NCBI GenBank assembly: GCA_019828545.1
Contig: JACVRA010000258.1
Location: 1-64,000 of the forward strand
Direction: 5' to 3'
Source: Paracamarosporium sp. OC-R06-R3
Lineage: Eukaryota > Ascomycota > Dothideomycetes > Pleosporales > Didymosphaeriaceae
DNA: 64,000 bases
The notes under the pieces are model-generated. The model was not told where the DNA came from, did not search any database, and saw only the letters and a program-made list of their open reading frames with translations. Positions 22,387 to 33,558 of this stretch are shown here, piece by piece. Within the stretch, counting starts at the first letter, position 1. Each line of letters begins with the position of its first letter. A program made the translations under genes and the position numbers.

Positions 22387-23883
22387 ATGATGCTCCTTTC
22401 CATCGCGCTATGGCTATCTGCCTTGACCCTGGTAGTTGGGCCCATTGTCGGGTTTTTTCTTAATCGCAAGAACCTTCGCTCCTTTCCTTCACCTTCATAT
22501 GCGGCGTTCAGCTCCCTTTGGCGCATCTGGCACAATGTCCATTACAAACACTACCAGGCCATTGACAATGCTCACCACAAGTTTGGAAAACACGTTCGCA
22601 TCGCTCCAAACCACGTATCAATCCTCGATCCCCTCGCCCCCCACCAGGTTTACGGCCATGGTACAAACATGATGAAGGATGCATGGTACGATGCTGGCGC
22701 TGGAGCCCATCGAAATCTTGCTGATGCCCGTGACAAATACCAGCATCAGAAGAAACGGAAGATGCTGGCAAACACCTTTGCTCAAAGGACAATTGTGGGC
22801 CTAGAGCCTGTTCTGTTGGAGACCCTGTCTTCTTTCGTAGCATCGATCGACACCTTTGCCGCTTCAGGTGAACGGATGAACATGAGACTCTATCTCAACT
22901 ATTTTGCGATTGATCTTTTCGGAAAACTCCTATACAGCAAAAGCATGGGCTGCTTGGACCGTGGTGATGATCTGGTCGACGCCGAGACTAAAGAAGGCGT
23001 CGTATACAAGACTCCGTTCATCCAATCTCTGCTGGATGCAACTGTCCTTAACACTGTCTTGGCAATGGAGCCTTGGCTATTTCCCGTAACAAAGGCACTT
23101 TCCAGGAATCACCCCTACAAGAAGGCCGGAGTAAACTTTGAGAACATCATCTACCATAACACCAAGGAACGGATGCAAATGGGTGCTGACAAAGACGATC
23201 TTTTCACGCGGCTACTACAGGACAGCAAGGGGAACTCCTTAAGGCTTCCCATGGGAGAAATAACTGCCGAGTGCAACGCCATGATGAACGCTGGAACCGA
23301 AACAACAACCGCAGCGATGACCAACACAGTGTTTCTGCTCTACACCCATCCCACGGTCCTTTCCAAGCTCAGGCAGGAGCTTGACCCTGTCTTCGCTGCT
23401 GGAGAATTAGTGTCATATGGCGCGGTTTCGAATCTACCTTATCTACGAGCGTGTATTGAGGAGTCGCTTCGAGTTCGCCCAGCTAGCTCCATGGGCTTGC
23501 CTCGAATTGTACCCATCGGCGGAAGAATTATCGCTGGCAAATACATTCCCGAGGGTGTAACAGTTTCTGTCCCCACATACTCGCTGCTGCGACATGAGGC
23601 CGTCTTTGAGCGCCCGACTGAATATATTCCTGAACGTTGGCTCACTCAGGATACTGAGAAGAAGCAGTTGATGATGAAGACTCATCTTCCGTTCAGCACA
23701 GGTCCTCGAGCCTGCATTGGCCGGAACATATCCTATTTTGAGCAAACGTTAGTCATTGCAACATTGGTTCGGTTTTTCGATTTGGAAATTCCGCCTGGTT
23801 TCCAACTTGAAACCCAGGAGCGGTTCAATTCCAATCCCGGAAACTTATACGTACGTTGCAGACGTAGAGGACTGGAAGCATAA
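22387..23883 (+). CDS. cytochrome P450, benzoate-4-monooxygenase-like
   Basis: A single frame of 498 residues with an N-terminal membrane anchor (ALWLSALTLVVGPIVGFFL). P450 landmarks are complete: I-helix NAGTETTTAA (about 305-314), K-helix ESLR (about 359), PERW (about 416) and the heme loop FSTGPRACIG with the Cys ligand (about 438-447). KFGKHVRIAPNHVSI and an ARDKYQHQKKRKML block resemble the fungal benzoate para-hydroxylase (CYP53-like) and related secondary-metabolite P450s. Family assignment within P450s is uncertain, and an aromatic substrate is only suggested. The gene lacks introns, unlike its oxygenase neighbours. It is divergent from the regulator and followed by an MFS carrier with the same promoter palindrome. 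Confidence 0.88.
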   Translation: MMLLSIALWLSALTLVVGPIVGFFLNRKNLRSFPSPSYAAFSSLWRIWHNVHYKHYQAIDNAHHKFGKHVRIAPNHVSILDPLAPHQVYGHGTNMMKDAWYDAGAGAHRNLADARDKYQHQKKRKMLANTFAQRTIVGLEPVLLETLSSFVASIDTFAASGERMNMRLYLNYFAIDLFGKLLYSKSMGCLDRGDDLVDAETKEGVVYKTPFIQSLLDATVLNTVLAMEPWLFPVTKALSRNHPYKKAGVNFENIIYHNTKERMQMGADKDDLFTRLLQDSKGNSLRLPMGEITAECNAMMNAGTETTTAAMTNTVFLLYTHPTVLSKLRQELDPVFAAGELVSYGAVSNLPYLRACIEESLRVRPASSMGLPRIVPIGGRIIAGKYIPEGVTVSVPTYSLLRHEAVFERPTEYIPERWLTQDTEKKQLMMKTHLPFSTGPRACIGRNISYFEQTLVIATLVRFFDLEIPPGFQLETQERFNSNPGNLYVRCRRRGLEA

Positions 23884-24449
23884 GCCCAGTACATCACATT
23901 AAGGCGCGGAATGCATTCTTGATAACTCCGAGCTCAGGAGATACACTAGAAACATGGATCTATCAATCGTTTTATAGTGAGATTGGGTAGCAACAAGTCA
24001 GTAGTGACGAAATAGCAAAGATTGATTGTTTTCTGTGCTTAGCGAAGTTTTGATCATAGTGCTATAAGGCTGAGTCATGAACACATTATTAGATGGACGC
24101 TCGGGTTATTTTCACCTGTTCGTATTGTGTTACTATACTTTGCGGAACTTCAAAGAGCACATAATGTCATCTCCTTGATGAATTGCGTTATAACTTGCAG
24201 AGAATAAAAAAGTTGTGAGCCTTCAATACTCGAATTGCCGTTATTCCTGATGTAGCTCACATAGCTAGCTCTGAGGCTTCATCTCTGAGGCTGCCACAGT
24301 CTTGCTCTGCGTCTTTTCATGACGACAAGGAATTGTAGATGCATTCTTAAATCGGCATAGGCGTGGACATTAGAACACGAACTAACGGTGTGAAAGTTTT
24401 TACTCGAGCCTCAAGCAGTGCTTCATATGAGAATAGCGCCCTTGTTAGC

Positions 24450-24468
24450 TCCGCTTTCAGCGGAAATT
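24450..24468 (+). promoter_or_regulatory. shared CCG-N7-CGG palindrome, copy 3
   Basis: TCCGC-TTTCA-GCGGAAATT, 342 bases before the MFS start at 24810. The N5 spacer differs from the other copies while both arms and the AAATT tail are kept. Confidence 0.65.
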
Positions 24469-24663
24469 GGCCCGATTAGGAGATAAGCCGACACTTTTGT
24501 GGTGTTTCGCTCACCCCCAAACCTCAGTACCCCACAGTTTCACAGCACCCCGCGACCCGGCCTGGAGTGCCCCTTCAGAGTATGGGGAAACCTGGCTGTG
24601 TAGCGGACGCCGAAATTGCTCTAATTTTCAAGATGTTGCTCCGCCTTGGCCACGTCAGTTGAC

Positions 24664-24670
24664 TATAAAA
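24664..24670 (+). promoter_or_regulatory. TATA box of the MFS gene
   Basis: TATAAAA, 140 bases before the ATG at 24810. Confidence 0.45.
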
Positions 24671-24809
24671 GACCACAGATATCATCGTGGTCCAATATCA
24701 TCGACTTTACACAACTGATTCTCGTACGATTTTGTTGGATAACACACTGGTCGACCATCAGAGCTTCAATACATTATATCCCCTCTAATCCTCTAGCCAA
24801 TTGTTCGTC

Positions 24810-26301
24810 ATGAGGTCTTTTCACAATGAAATTGGCGCTCGGCATCAACAACCCGTAGACGAGAATACAGAGAGCATTCAACAAGATCTCAACGTTGGAT
24901 CTGCTCTTACTGTCAAGCAATCCATATTCCCCGTTTGTTTGGTCACTATCCTCTTCTTTCTGTGGGGTTTCGCTTATGGCTTATTGGACGTGCTCAATGC
25001 AAAGTTCCAGGTCGCATTGAATATCACGGCAGCGAAGGCTGGTGGCTTGCAGGCCGCCTATTTTGGCGCCTACTTCATTGTGAGTCGCGATTCCGCTCGT
25101 CTCTTCTGACGCATGCCCTCTAAGTGATCACCAGGGACCCCTCACCTACTCAGGGTGGATTGTGCGCAGATTTGGCTACCGCTGGACCTTCATCTCAGGG
25201 CTATGTATATATGGCATTGGGTCGTTGATGTTTTGGCCATCTGCGATCTACAAATCCTTCGCAGGATTTTGTGGAAGTTTGTTCATTGTTGGCAGTGGCC
25301 TTTCGACTCTGGAAGCCTCCGCCAACCCATACATTGCGACTTGTGGTCCACCAAAACTCTCCGAGTTTCGTCTGGAATTATCGCAATCTTTTCAAGCGAT
25401 TGGTTCAGTTACGGCGCCGCTTCTGGCCTCGAAAGTATTCTTCAAGGATGCCAACATCAATGATTTGAGCCACGTTCAATGGACCTACGTCGGTATCGCC
25501 GCCTTTGTTTTTGCATTAGCGGTTGTCTTCTACTTCTCCCCAATCCCGGAAATCACCGACGCAGATATGGCCCTTCAAGCAGAGCAATCCGCCGACCTTA
25601 CGGGCTATACCGAAAAACCATTATACAAGCAGTACAAGCTTCTCTTCGGCATTGTCGCTATATTAATGAACGCTGGAGCTCAAGTTTCGATTGCCTCTCA
25701 GTTCATGAGCTACACTATGGAATCTGCCGACGTCAGCTATTCGGTCGCATCCGATAGATATGCTATCGCTCAAGCATTGTTCGCTATTGGACGCTTTTTT
25801 GCTGCAGGCGCATTCATGTATATCAGGCCACGGCTAGTCCTGCTAGGATTTGTGGCCATGATCCTGGTGTGCAATGCCTGCGCAATAGGCATCAACGGCG
25901 AGGGTGGAGTTGCTATGCTTAGCTTGGTCTTATTTTTTGAGTCATGCACCTTCCCGACCATCTTTACTCTCTCTCTCCGTGGACTTGGACAGAATACAAA
26001 GCGCGGTTCATCCTGGCTTGTCGCAGCCATTTGTGGCGCTGCAGTCTTTCCAAGCCTGACTGGTCTGTTGGCCGACCACTCCAACTACCATAGAGCCATG
26101 GGAATTCCCCTAGCCTGTTTTGCCATCGTTATGGCATTTCCCGTCTACATGAACGTATTTGGCGCCAAAGAATTGGACGGGTTCAGCGCGACTAGAGTCG
26201 GTTATGCGGATGGGCAACGGCACGAAGGTATCAACGATGCCAACGATTCTGATGATGTCAAACCTACCAAGTCAAACACCACTAGAATTGAGTTTGTGTG
26301 A
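24810..26301 (+). CDS. MFS transporter, FHS (fucose/glucose permease-like) family
   Basis: Exons 24810-25079 and 25135-26301 with a 55-base intron (GTGAGT...CCAG) give 478 residues. The ATG at 24810 is the first one in this frame. After a hydrophilic start, SIFPVCLVTILFFLWGFAYG and LLDVLNAKFQ are typical of the L-fucose:H+ symporter group, as are GPLTYSGWIVRRFGYRW and GSGLSTLEASANPY. About twelve helices are present and the tail is hydrophilic. Sugar or organic-acid uptake with protons is the family role. The promoter shares its palindrome with the P450/regulator and DUF1479 genes, so it may import the substrate (or export the product) of that pathway. Confidence 0.87.
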
Positions 26302-27668
26302 AAGGGCAAAGAATAGTAGGGTTCATAAATACGTAGTTTTTCCTCATTAGCTAAGAGTATATTATCACGCATGGGCATCTCGGAAGATCTTTTCAATAGC
26401 TAGATCAGAGATCTTAACGAGGAGGAATTTTTGTGAAAGAAGAAGGAGTGATTATAATAGAGACTACCTTTGGAGATGGAGGGGAACGAAACTGTTGAAT
26501 ATTTCACAATACTTAACCCTGTGCAGTGCAAGCTCATTGATACACGCTGTGTTCATATCCTGAAGCACTTGATACTACACTCTAGTTCGGATACCCTCCG
26601 CGCATCGGCTGTGACATTTGGTCGTTTCTGGAAGAACGATGGGTATCGGTGTTAGATCTGGAAAAATGTAGACGTGCAATGTTGAGCAAAATTAGGTCTT
26701 GAGAAATTAGATATGGATTATGACTCATAGCAATGTGTTCCTTAACACGTTGTGTTCGCCTGCCGGTATAGACTTGCTGGATCTTCTGGTTGATAGCGCG
26801 TTTTCTCTCAGCGTCGTCATCTACGGCGATGGTGTTGTCGGTACACACCATAGGACGAACAACTTGGCGGATATACGTCTGGATCGCTATAAAGCAACTA
26901 AGACTGTGTCGACTTAAACCCGAGAATTACCCTACAGCAGAAAGATCGAGCTTGGACAAGGATATTTAGTCACGTGATATATTGGTCGCATAGCTATATA
27001 TTGTAGTCAAATCTCTTAATACATTTTCAGTTGCTTGGTCAAGTCCAAAAGATTACTCTAGAGGGACAACACTAAGGGCGGATGATGAGACCATCTGGCT
27101 AACGGATAGAGAGTCCTAGGGTCATCCGGCATAACTAACAAGTCGCGACCCCAGCTTCCGCCATAACCGGAAGCCATATAAAAGTGCTCTCATTGATAGC
27201 GGCTTGACTTAGTGTGACGGCAGGAGCTTTGGTGCACGGGCCTTTGGTGCACGTGCTTACGTGTTTGCCTAGTAGTTAGCGTATATAGGCCACACAGCTC
27301 AGTTGAGAGCTCGACAGTTGATACACTATCTTCTGACCCTCTTTTTGATCACCCTCTGCGTGATCTCACACTTAGGGTTATGAAATTCTATGACATGCAT
27401 AATCTACCTATTTTATGGGCTATTATCGTCTATGGCTTTGCCAAGTAAACTGCATTCTATATGCGGCTAGAATACTCCGCTTTGTTATCATATCTCCCGT
27501 CGTACCTTTTGAGCCAAGATTCCAGTGCGCCCATCTCCGAGTAACAAATTCTATATTAACGTCATACGTTTCGCTGTGTAAGAATATTATATGTGGTCAC
27601 GGTCGTTCGTATCTGACCTTGGTGCATATCTTGATTTTTTGTAGTATACACCTTCAATTTTTACAGGT
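26302..27668. other. long intergenic stretch with a palindrome
   Basis: I find no supported gene in these 1.37 kb. It holds a perfect inverted repeat followed directly by a TATA-like box (27154-27183), and a doubled TTTGGTGCACG at about 27228-27260. The long distance from this TATA to the next ATG at 27669 implies either a long leader or a missed short exon. Confidence 0.45.
27154..27183 (+). promoter_or_regulatory. palindrome GCTTCCG-N7-CGGAAGC next to TATAAAA
   Basis: Perfect 7-base arms (27154-27160 and 27168-27174) enclose CCATAAC, giving CCG-N7-CGG with the same triplet spacing as the three palindromes at 14201, 22201 and 24450 but different flanks. TATAAAA follows at 27177-27183. Confidence 0.5.
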
Positions 27669-28246
27669 ATGAGGTTTTTCACCGGGATCAGCACAATGTG
27701 GTCGGGGTTTGGACTTGTACTGGGGCAAGCTACCCCAAATTACACATCGCCGCTGGGTGTTGAAGTGTATAATCCGGACCAATCTTTCAACTCGAGTGGT
27801 CCTTGGAGTTTAATGACTAAGGCCGGAAATACCCTATATATCTCAGGTAGACGCAGTATCACAAGCCTTGAGAACGAGTAGTTGATGATCGCAGGAATGC
27901 GCGGCTTCTACCCAGCAAACTCGACGCTTGCACCAATCGGTCTCCCGCGTGTCCAACAAGCTTTCGCCAACATGCAACAGTTGGCTGGACTCGGCGGCGC
28001 ACACATCGTAAGCTGGATGGTTTTTTTTTCAGACTAATCAATACTAACGTAATATAGACGGATTGCATTAAATTGACCGTATTCGTAACAGACATGTATC
28101 GCTGGAGGCCGCTCGTGAACAATGTTACGCAAGAATTGTGGAAGGAAGTGGCTCCGAACTACCCAGCAAGGACAATCATTGAAGTGCAGCGGCTGAATGA
28201 TGATGATATTGTGGAAATCGAAGGGACTTTCTATCTGGGAGATTAA
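27669..28246 (+). CDS. RidA/YjgF-family protein with a predicted signal peptide
   Basis: Three exons (27669-27846, 27895-28007, 28058-28246) give 159 residues. The first 20 residues are hydrophobic and end near LGQATPNY, so the protein is probably secreted. The body follows the Rid family: GNTLYISGMRGFYP, RVQQAFANMQQL, KLTVFVTDMYRWRPLV and, near the end, YPARTIIEVQRLNDDDIVEIEG, with the Arg of PARTIIEV that binds the carboxylate in active members. Cytosolic RidA hydrolyses reactive enamines or imines. Secreted fungal versions are less understood. The introns are short (48 and 50 bases). Confidence 0.82.
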
Positions 28247-29409
28247 GTAGGGCACGTATCTATATACACAGATATTGAATAGATGATAAGATGCTCATTC
28301 CGATGATGTTCAGGCAACTGTGAAAGATGCTCTGCTTTGAATAATCACGCGAAGATATCAGCTAGAAAGACGTATACACTCCATATATACAATCAGTCAC
28401 TCTAGCTCCGAACGTGATATATCTTCCACTTTTTGCTAATGTATTTTTCTTTATTTTCCAAGAATAAAAAAACAAAAAGGAAAGCAATCAAAGATGATGA
28501 CATTGAGATTTTGTAGAATAGTTGAGACAGTTCCACGCAGATTACTCCATCACTACTACCATGCTCGTAACGAGCACGGCATAGCTGAACTTCCTACCAC
28601 TCTCGCCGAGCGTTTCTTCGACGTAAGGTCATTGTGCCAGGCATGAAACGACCTTTGGCTGCTATGATGGATAAATGGCCGCCGTACCGTCTCACTGGCA
28701 CGACACGACCGATTGCCTCTGAAAATTGTACGGAATTGTTGACGGCAAGATCTTATGCGCATATGGCATCCTGAAGTGCCATCCAGGCTCGTAAAGAATC
28801 TCTGTGGGTCGAGGTCTGCTTTCACTCGGCTGCTGGGGGGTTTCGAGTTCTTGATGGTTCCCATTGTGGTAACGTCAGGTTAGTTGACTGGCAATCTTAG
28901 AGCAAGCCTAGGCTATTCGATATAGAAGTGTCTTATCAGGATAAAAACTGCATTTCTTCGTTTCGCGACTTCATTTCGGTACCAGCTCATCTTGGAAAGA
29001 GTTCCACCAGCGGTGGCGGCAAGTTGAATGAGTGCCATGCCCGGCGACCCGCTTTCTAATTGTCCTTTATAACATTCGGGAGTGTAGCTTTTGAAAGGCA
29101 TGTTTATAGTACGTAGTTTGCAATAACTAGAGCGAATTCTGTGTAGGGAAGTTGCAGCCGAGATCCGCTCCCCCGCATTCACCCCACCTCAAGATCCACA
29201 TAGTAAGCACGCAAGACTTCATTCAAGTGTTGCGATACAACAGGGCGCACTACTTCGCACAAAAACATAAGGGCGCTTTCTTGTTCGTGGTCTGACTCCT
29301 GTTTGCCAGCAACTCCAACTTCAGCCACCAGTACGCATCTGTCGAGCCTGGTTTAGCTCAAGTCACACGGGCATAGCATACCTCACGGCACACATCTCCA
29401 ATCTCGACA
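28247..29409. other. intergenic
   Basis: No gene was recognised in these 1.16 kb. Both ends are AT-rich. Open frames of 90 to 100 codons on the minus strand lack any domain or family look. Confidence 0.45.
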
Positions 29410-29967
29410 ATGTCATCAGAACCCCCCTCAGAGCCTCCGAAATCGACCCATGGTGGCCATCCTTCAGACCACGAGCATCACCATCCCCCTCCAGAAGATG
29501 CCTGGAAGGCGACCGGCGTGCGCGTAATCCCAGCAGACTCCCTTTCGCCGGTGGGAGGCAAGCACATGACGCCGGGTATGGACCGCGCAGCCGCGATAGA
29601 CTTCGCGCGCGTAGGAGCGCAAAAGCTCTGGGCCGGCACAGTGCACATTCATGCGGGTGCGAAAACAGGAGCGCATCACCACGGTCATCTTGAGTCTGTT
29701 ATCTACGTGCTGAAAGGCAAAGCACGGATGCGGTGGGGTGAGAAGCTGGAGTTCACGGCTGAGGCGGGACCAGGTGATTTCATCTTCGTTCCGCCGTATG
29801 TGCCGCACCAGGAGATCAATGCGAGCGATGACGAGAAGCTGGAGTGTGTGTTGATGCGGAGTGATAGTGAGGCTGTGGCGATTAATTTGCCGGGCTTGGA
29901 GCCGGTGGAGAGACCCGAGACGGTGAAATGGATTGATCCTACGCATCCAGATGGGGCTGGAGCGTGA
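29410..29967 (+). CDS. cupin-2 domain protein
   Basis: A single frame of 185 residues. The N-terminus is His/Pro-rich (HPSDHEHHHPPPEDAW) and low in complexity. The cupin barrel follows: motif 1 in GAHHHGHLESVIYVLKGKAR (metal-binding His and Glu) and motif 2 in GDFIFVPPYVPHQEIN with the second His. Codon use is GC-rich compared with neighbours. Similar small cupins are common in bacteria and fungi, and their reactions vary, so no substrate is proposed. The length is normal for a single-domain cupin. Confidence 0.85.
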   Translation: MSSEPPSEPPKSTHGGHPSDHEHHHPPPEDAWKATGVRVIPADSLSPVGGKHMTPGMDRAAAIDFARVGAQKLWAGTVHIHAGAKTGAHHHGHLESVIYVLKGKARMRWGEKLEFTAEAGPGDFIFVPPYVPHQEINASDDEKLECVLMRSDSEAVAINLPGLEPVERPETVKWIDPTHPDGAGA

Positions 29968-30532
29968 GATAAAGGAGGGATAGAGGACAGTTTAGGGTCG
30001 TTCCAGGGCCTCGTGGGAAGAGCTGCTATCGGCGAGCTGTTGTTGGAGATTTGGACTTTTGAAGCGTATTGCACATCAATTAAAAGGCTACGGTATCCTT
30101 GAATGGTGCAACGTCAAAGCGCAGTAAACATGTTATCCGGCACCGCGGCTTCGCTGAATTGGAGGCTAGATCAAGAGAGAGCCGTTGATACCAGAGAAGC
30201 ATCTTTTGTTAGCAATTGACAGGTCACATACATATTACTAGAACAACTCCCCACACGTCTACCTGTAGGGGATTGAAAATGTACATGAGAATTAGGTTTT
30301 GCTTAGCATCTGGAGTCGTGCGGGACGGTAGAACTGTGAGAGGGACAATATTGGGCGCAAGTGAAGCGGCACGCGACGTGATGGCCGGGTGGGGAAGAAA
30401 AACACGCTAATGCGACGCCAAGTCACATGATTGAGTGGACTAAGCTCTCCAACGATTCACACCTCTGATCTGCACCCCGAAACGGGCAGCGCGACCGCAC
30501 ACGCAGCCCGAGTCGCATATACAGTTGCCATT
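29968..30532. other. intergenic
   Basis: This is the promoter of the coilin-like gene. It includes GC-rich parts near 30330-30400. Nothing coding is seen. Confidence 0.45.
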
Positions 30533-32857
30533 ATGCGGTTGCGCCTCACTGTGCAGCGCCACAATCTTCCCGCTTCCAACATCCTCTGGAACGTGCCGGA
30601 CACAGCCAGCCCCCAGGCCTACACGGTCGCGCGCCTGCTCGAAGACGTCAACCGCATACTACCGCTAGAAGCCGAGCAATGGGGCTTGGAAGACTACATT
30701 GTTGAGCTCGGAGGTTTCGAATGCCTTCACTTCTCGCCTGTCCTGCAGACGTTGAAAGAGGACGACTATGTTTCGTAAGTCGAGTTTGCGCATTCGTGTG
30801 GACCTCCGCTAACTGTTTACTGCAGCATCCGACCGCTCCTTACTGCCGAAGTCCGCTCTCGCACGCTCACCGGTCGGAACCAAATCTCTGAAGACGGCCG
30901 TCACCTCGTTGACGGCATACCATTTGGTCGACCGTACTTGAGACAACCTCGTCGCCCCGCCGTGAGCATACCACCTCCCAAACGCCGCCGAATCGAAGAA
31001 GACACTGTGGAGAGAAGTGGGGAACCGGATACTACAGGCTTCATCACAGCATCTGGGGAGTCACCATCACGTGTAAACGACAGCAGGCCAGATAAGAGCA
31101 GGAAGGAGGTGCAGTTTGCCCAGGCAGACGGGGAAGAATCAGAAGATAGTGAAGAAGACGACGATGACTTTGTACTAGGACATGTTAGTGAAGGCTCCAT
31201 AGATTCGGACAGTGGCGACGACAGTTCATCTGCACCATCTGAAGCTTCCGGACAACCCACAGAACCCAATACACACCTCCCACTCGGACGGACAGCCTCG
31301 GATACTTCATCGGCATCTGAGACTGATAGCAGCTCGGGAATGTCTTCGGATTCTGACACCGACTCACAACCAGGATCAGATCCTGAGGTTGAGGGTTTCG
31401 CAGACTCCGACTCCGATTCCTACAATGATTCGGACTCCACTGACACCGACTCGGATAGCGACAGCTCTGCACCAGACGTACTTTCATCGAAGCCCTCCGT
31501 ACCACCGTGGTCAGGGACAGCGCAAACGCGTAGAAGAAATCATAGACGCAAACAGGTCGTAAAGCTAAAGAAGCTTAAGGCGGAAGGGAAACTACACCCA
31601 GATGCTACATTTGCAGACCTGCAACTATATCTCGGAATACCTACCGACAACGATCCTGAGTCATTCAAGTCGAAACCTGCGCACGCCATGTCTAAGGCCA
31701 CTGGCAAGAGGAAGCGGTTGGAAGAGGAGGCAGAGGACCAGGATACACAGACGCTCGCCGACGAATCTGCTGAACTTGAGCGACGTAAGCATGAACTCAT
31801 GGTACGGTTAGCAGAAAATGCGCCTGATACCGAAATGACCCCAGCGGGATCATCGAAATCCACAGTAGAAGCGCAGCAGACACCAAACATAAGCGCATCA
31901 ACAGTGATTACAGCAATTTCTGCATCCAAGAGGAGTTCTGCTACTCCAACACCGGTTGCTAAACGCCTTCGACCAGACGTGTCAGCCATTGGCCGCATCC
32001 TTCAGCGTCAGGCTGTGGTAAGTGTTCCTTGGACTTCCTTCAATGGTGAAATCAATCTAACTGTGCCACAGAACATCGAGCGGAAGACATCAAAATCTAA
32101 GAAATCCCCTGTCGTGGAGGAGCCCTCTGAACCTGAAGGTGCTTCTGATCCTAATTTTTGGAAGTCACGGGTCAATTTGTCGGCGTTCGAGTGCTGGGAT
32201 GAAGACCACGAGCTCAGCGCCCCTCCATTTCCATTCGAGCAGCACTGGGATCCGGCTAGCAAGCTGATGCGCGAGAACCAGCAAAACGCAAACAAAAAGA
32301 AAAAGGCCAAGAAGAATAAGCAGCGGGCGGCATCAATGTATGAGGATAATGAAGACGAAGATCCGGAGGAAGCAATCGTTCTGGACTATGACGACTCGCC
32401 CATGACAATAAAGGCAGGCTCCGACCCGACTGATGCCATTGAATCCCAGATCCTCCAAGACGTTGAGTTAGCTGCGAAGACCGATCTACCGCCTCTACCG
32501 GACGATGTAACATCGCTAACCCCTCTGCAGCCATCCGACATTCAGGTTGGCGCAGTTATCATCTTCAAGCTCTATGACATTGACCCCGTCACCGTCACCC
32601 CGCACATCAGCGAGTACAAGACAGCCATTGTTGAGAAGGAGGGCGATTCAGGCAACGGTGCGGGGACGTTTAAACTTAAGCTCGCCGAGCGCGATGTTCG
32701 GAAGAAAATGGAGGAAGTTGATAGCAAGGGTAATGTGGTCAAGAATGCAGTCAGCGGCTTCAGGATGGACGACGAGGAAGGAGAGGGAGACGAGAGCATC
32801 TGGGAGGGCATGTTTGGTGAGCTGGTGGAGCCCAAGCTTCTGAAAGGTGCAGAGTAG
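30533..32857 (+). CDS. coilin-like acidic nuclear protein (conserved, unnamed)
   Basis: Exons 30533-30774 and 30826-32857 with a 51-base intron give 757 residues. The N-terminal 90 residues (LRLTVQRHNLPASNILWNV, then LLEDVNRILPL) resemble the ubiquitin-like start of coilin-type proteins. A nuclear-type basic cluster (PPKRRRIEE) follows, then a long Ser/Asp/Glu-rich disordered stretch of SDSD type, further Lys-rich patches (RRNHRRKQVVKLKKLK), and a C-terminal beta-rich segment (DIQVGAVIIFKLYDIDPVTV) reminiscent of the atypical Tudor fold of coilin. A role in nuclear bodies or RNA handling is inferred from this layout only. Members are generally conserved in Pezizomycotina, so this looks like core genome. 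Confidence 0.72.
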
Positions 32858-33558
32858 GTCGAACCTATCGCACAACCGGTGTTGTGGTGCTTGACTCGAC
32901 TGTGTTGCAACACGTGACGTGCTCGACGAGCTCGACGCAGCGCAAGTCCAGCACCCAAGATTGTCAAAGTCTTTTCTGTAACAATTGATACCCCGATTTC
33001 TACCCAAGGCATCATCTTCTCCATGCTATCTGCTTGCCATGTACCTGCCTACCCCTTTATGATTATATTGGCTTGCAGCTCCGTCGGAACAGCTCTCCGC
33101 ACGGCCGAGCTACCCCGCCAAACGTCATCCATGTCCGTCAGCTTCTCCAACAATCTCGCCGTGTGCCCCCGGCGCAGACCGAGGCGCTTCACCTGCTATC
33201 TGCCCATATATACCGGGATTCCTTTGTACGGCGGCACGTGTGGATCGAGATTGGCAGGGAAAGGTACCTTTTCAGGGTCCTGGTGCGCCTCCTCGGCCTC
33301 GCATAGCTTCGTTAGCCCCTACATCCCAACTGCCGCGGTGGGGTACCTCATGATGTTTCGGGCCAAGAGAAATTTTCGTATTAGGTAGCCATTAGGGCAT
33401 GATGCGGGCGTCTGTACAGCTGTCTTCGGTCTTGTCAGCTATCTGAGGGACATTGGACTTCGTTTCGCTGATTAAATAGTCCAGGTACGTGGCGAATGCG
33501 CCGGAAACACAGACCCAGAGCTAGAGCTGACGATATCTCCCGGTAGATTGAGAGAAAC
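32858..33558. other. intergenic, possible decayed or short gene
   Basis: This is a GC-moderate stretch with open frames on both strands. On the minus strand a fragment near 33220-33300 (EEAHQDPEKVPFPANLDPHV) looks protein-like, but stops break it and no family could be assigned. Confidence 0.35.

Larger units (their letters stand above)
23884..24809. other. intergenic, MFS promoter
   Basis: It contains the third copy of the shared palindrome and a TATA box. The first half is AT-rich 3' flank of the P450. No gene is supported. Confidence 0.5.

Noticed and set aside
33023..33388. Open frames of 90 to 120 codons on the plus strand before the MetE-like gene.
   Set aside because: The composition is not protein-like in a convincing way, no domain is seen, and the opposite strand has an equally plausible broken fragment.
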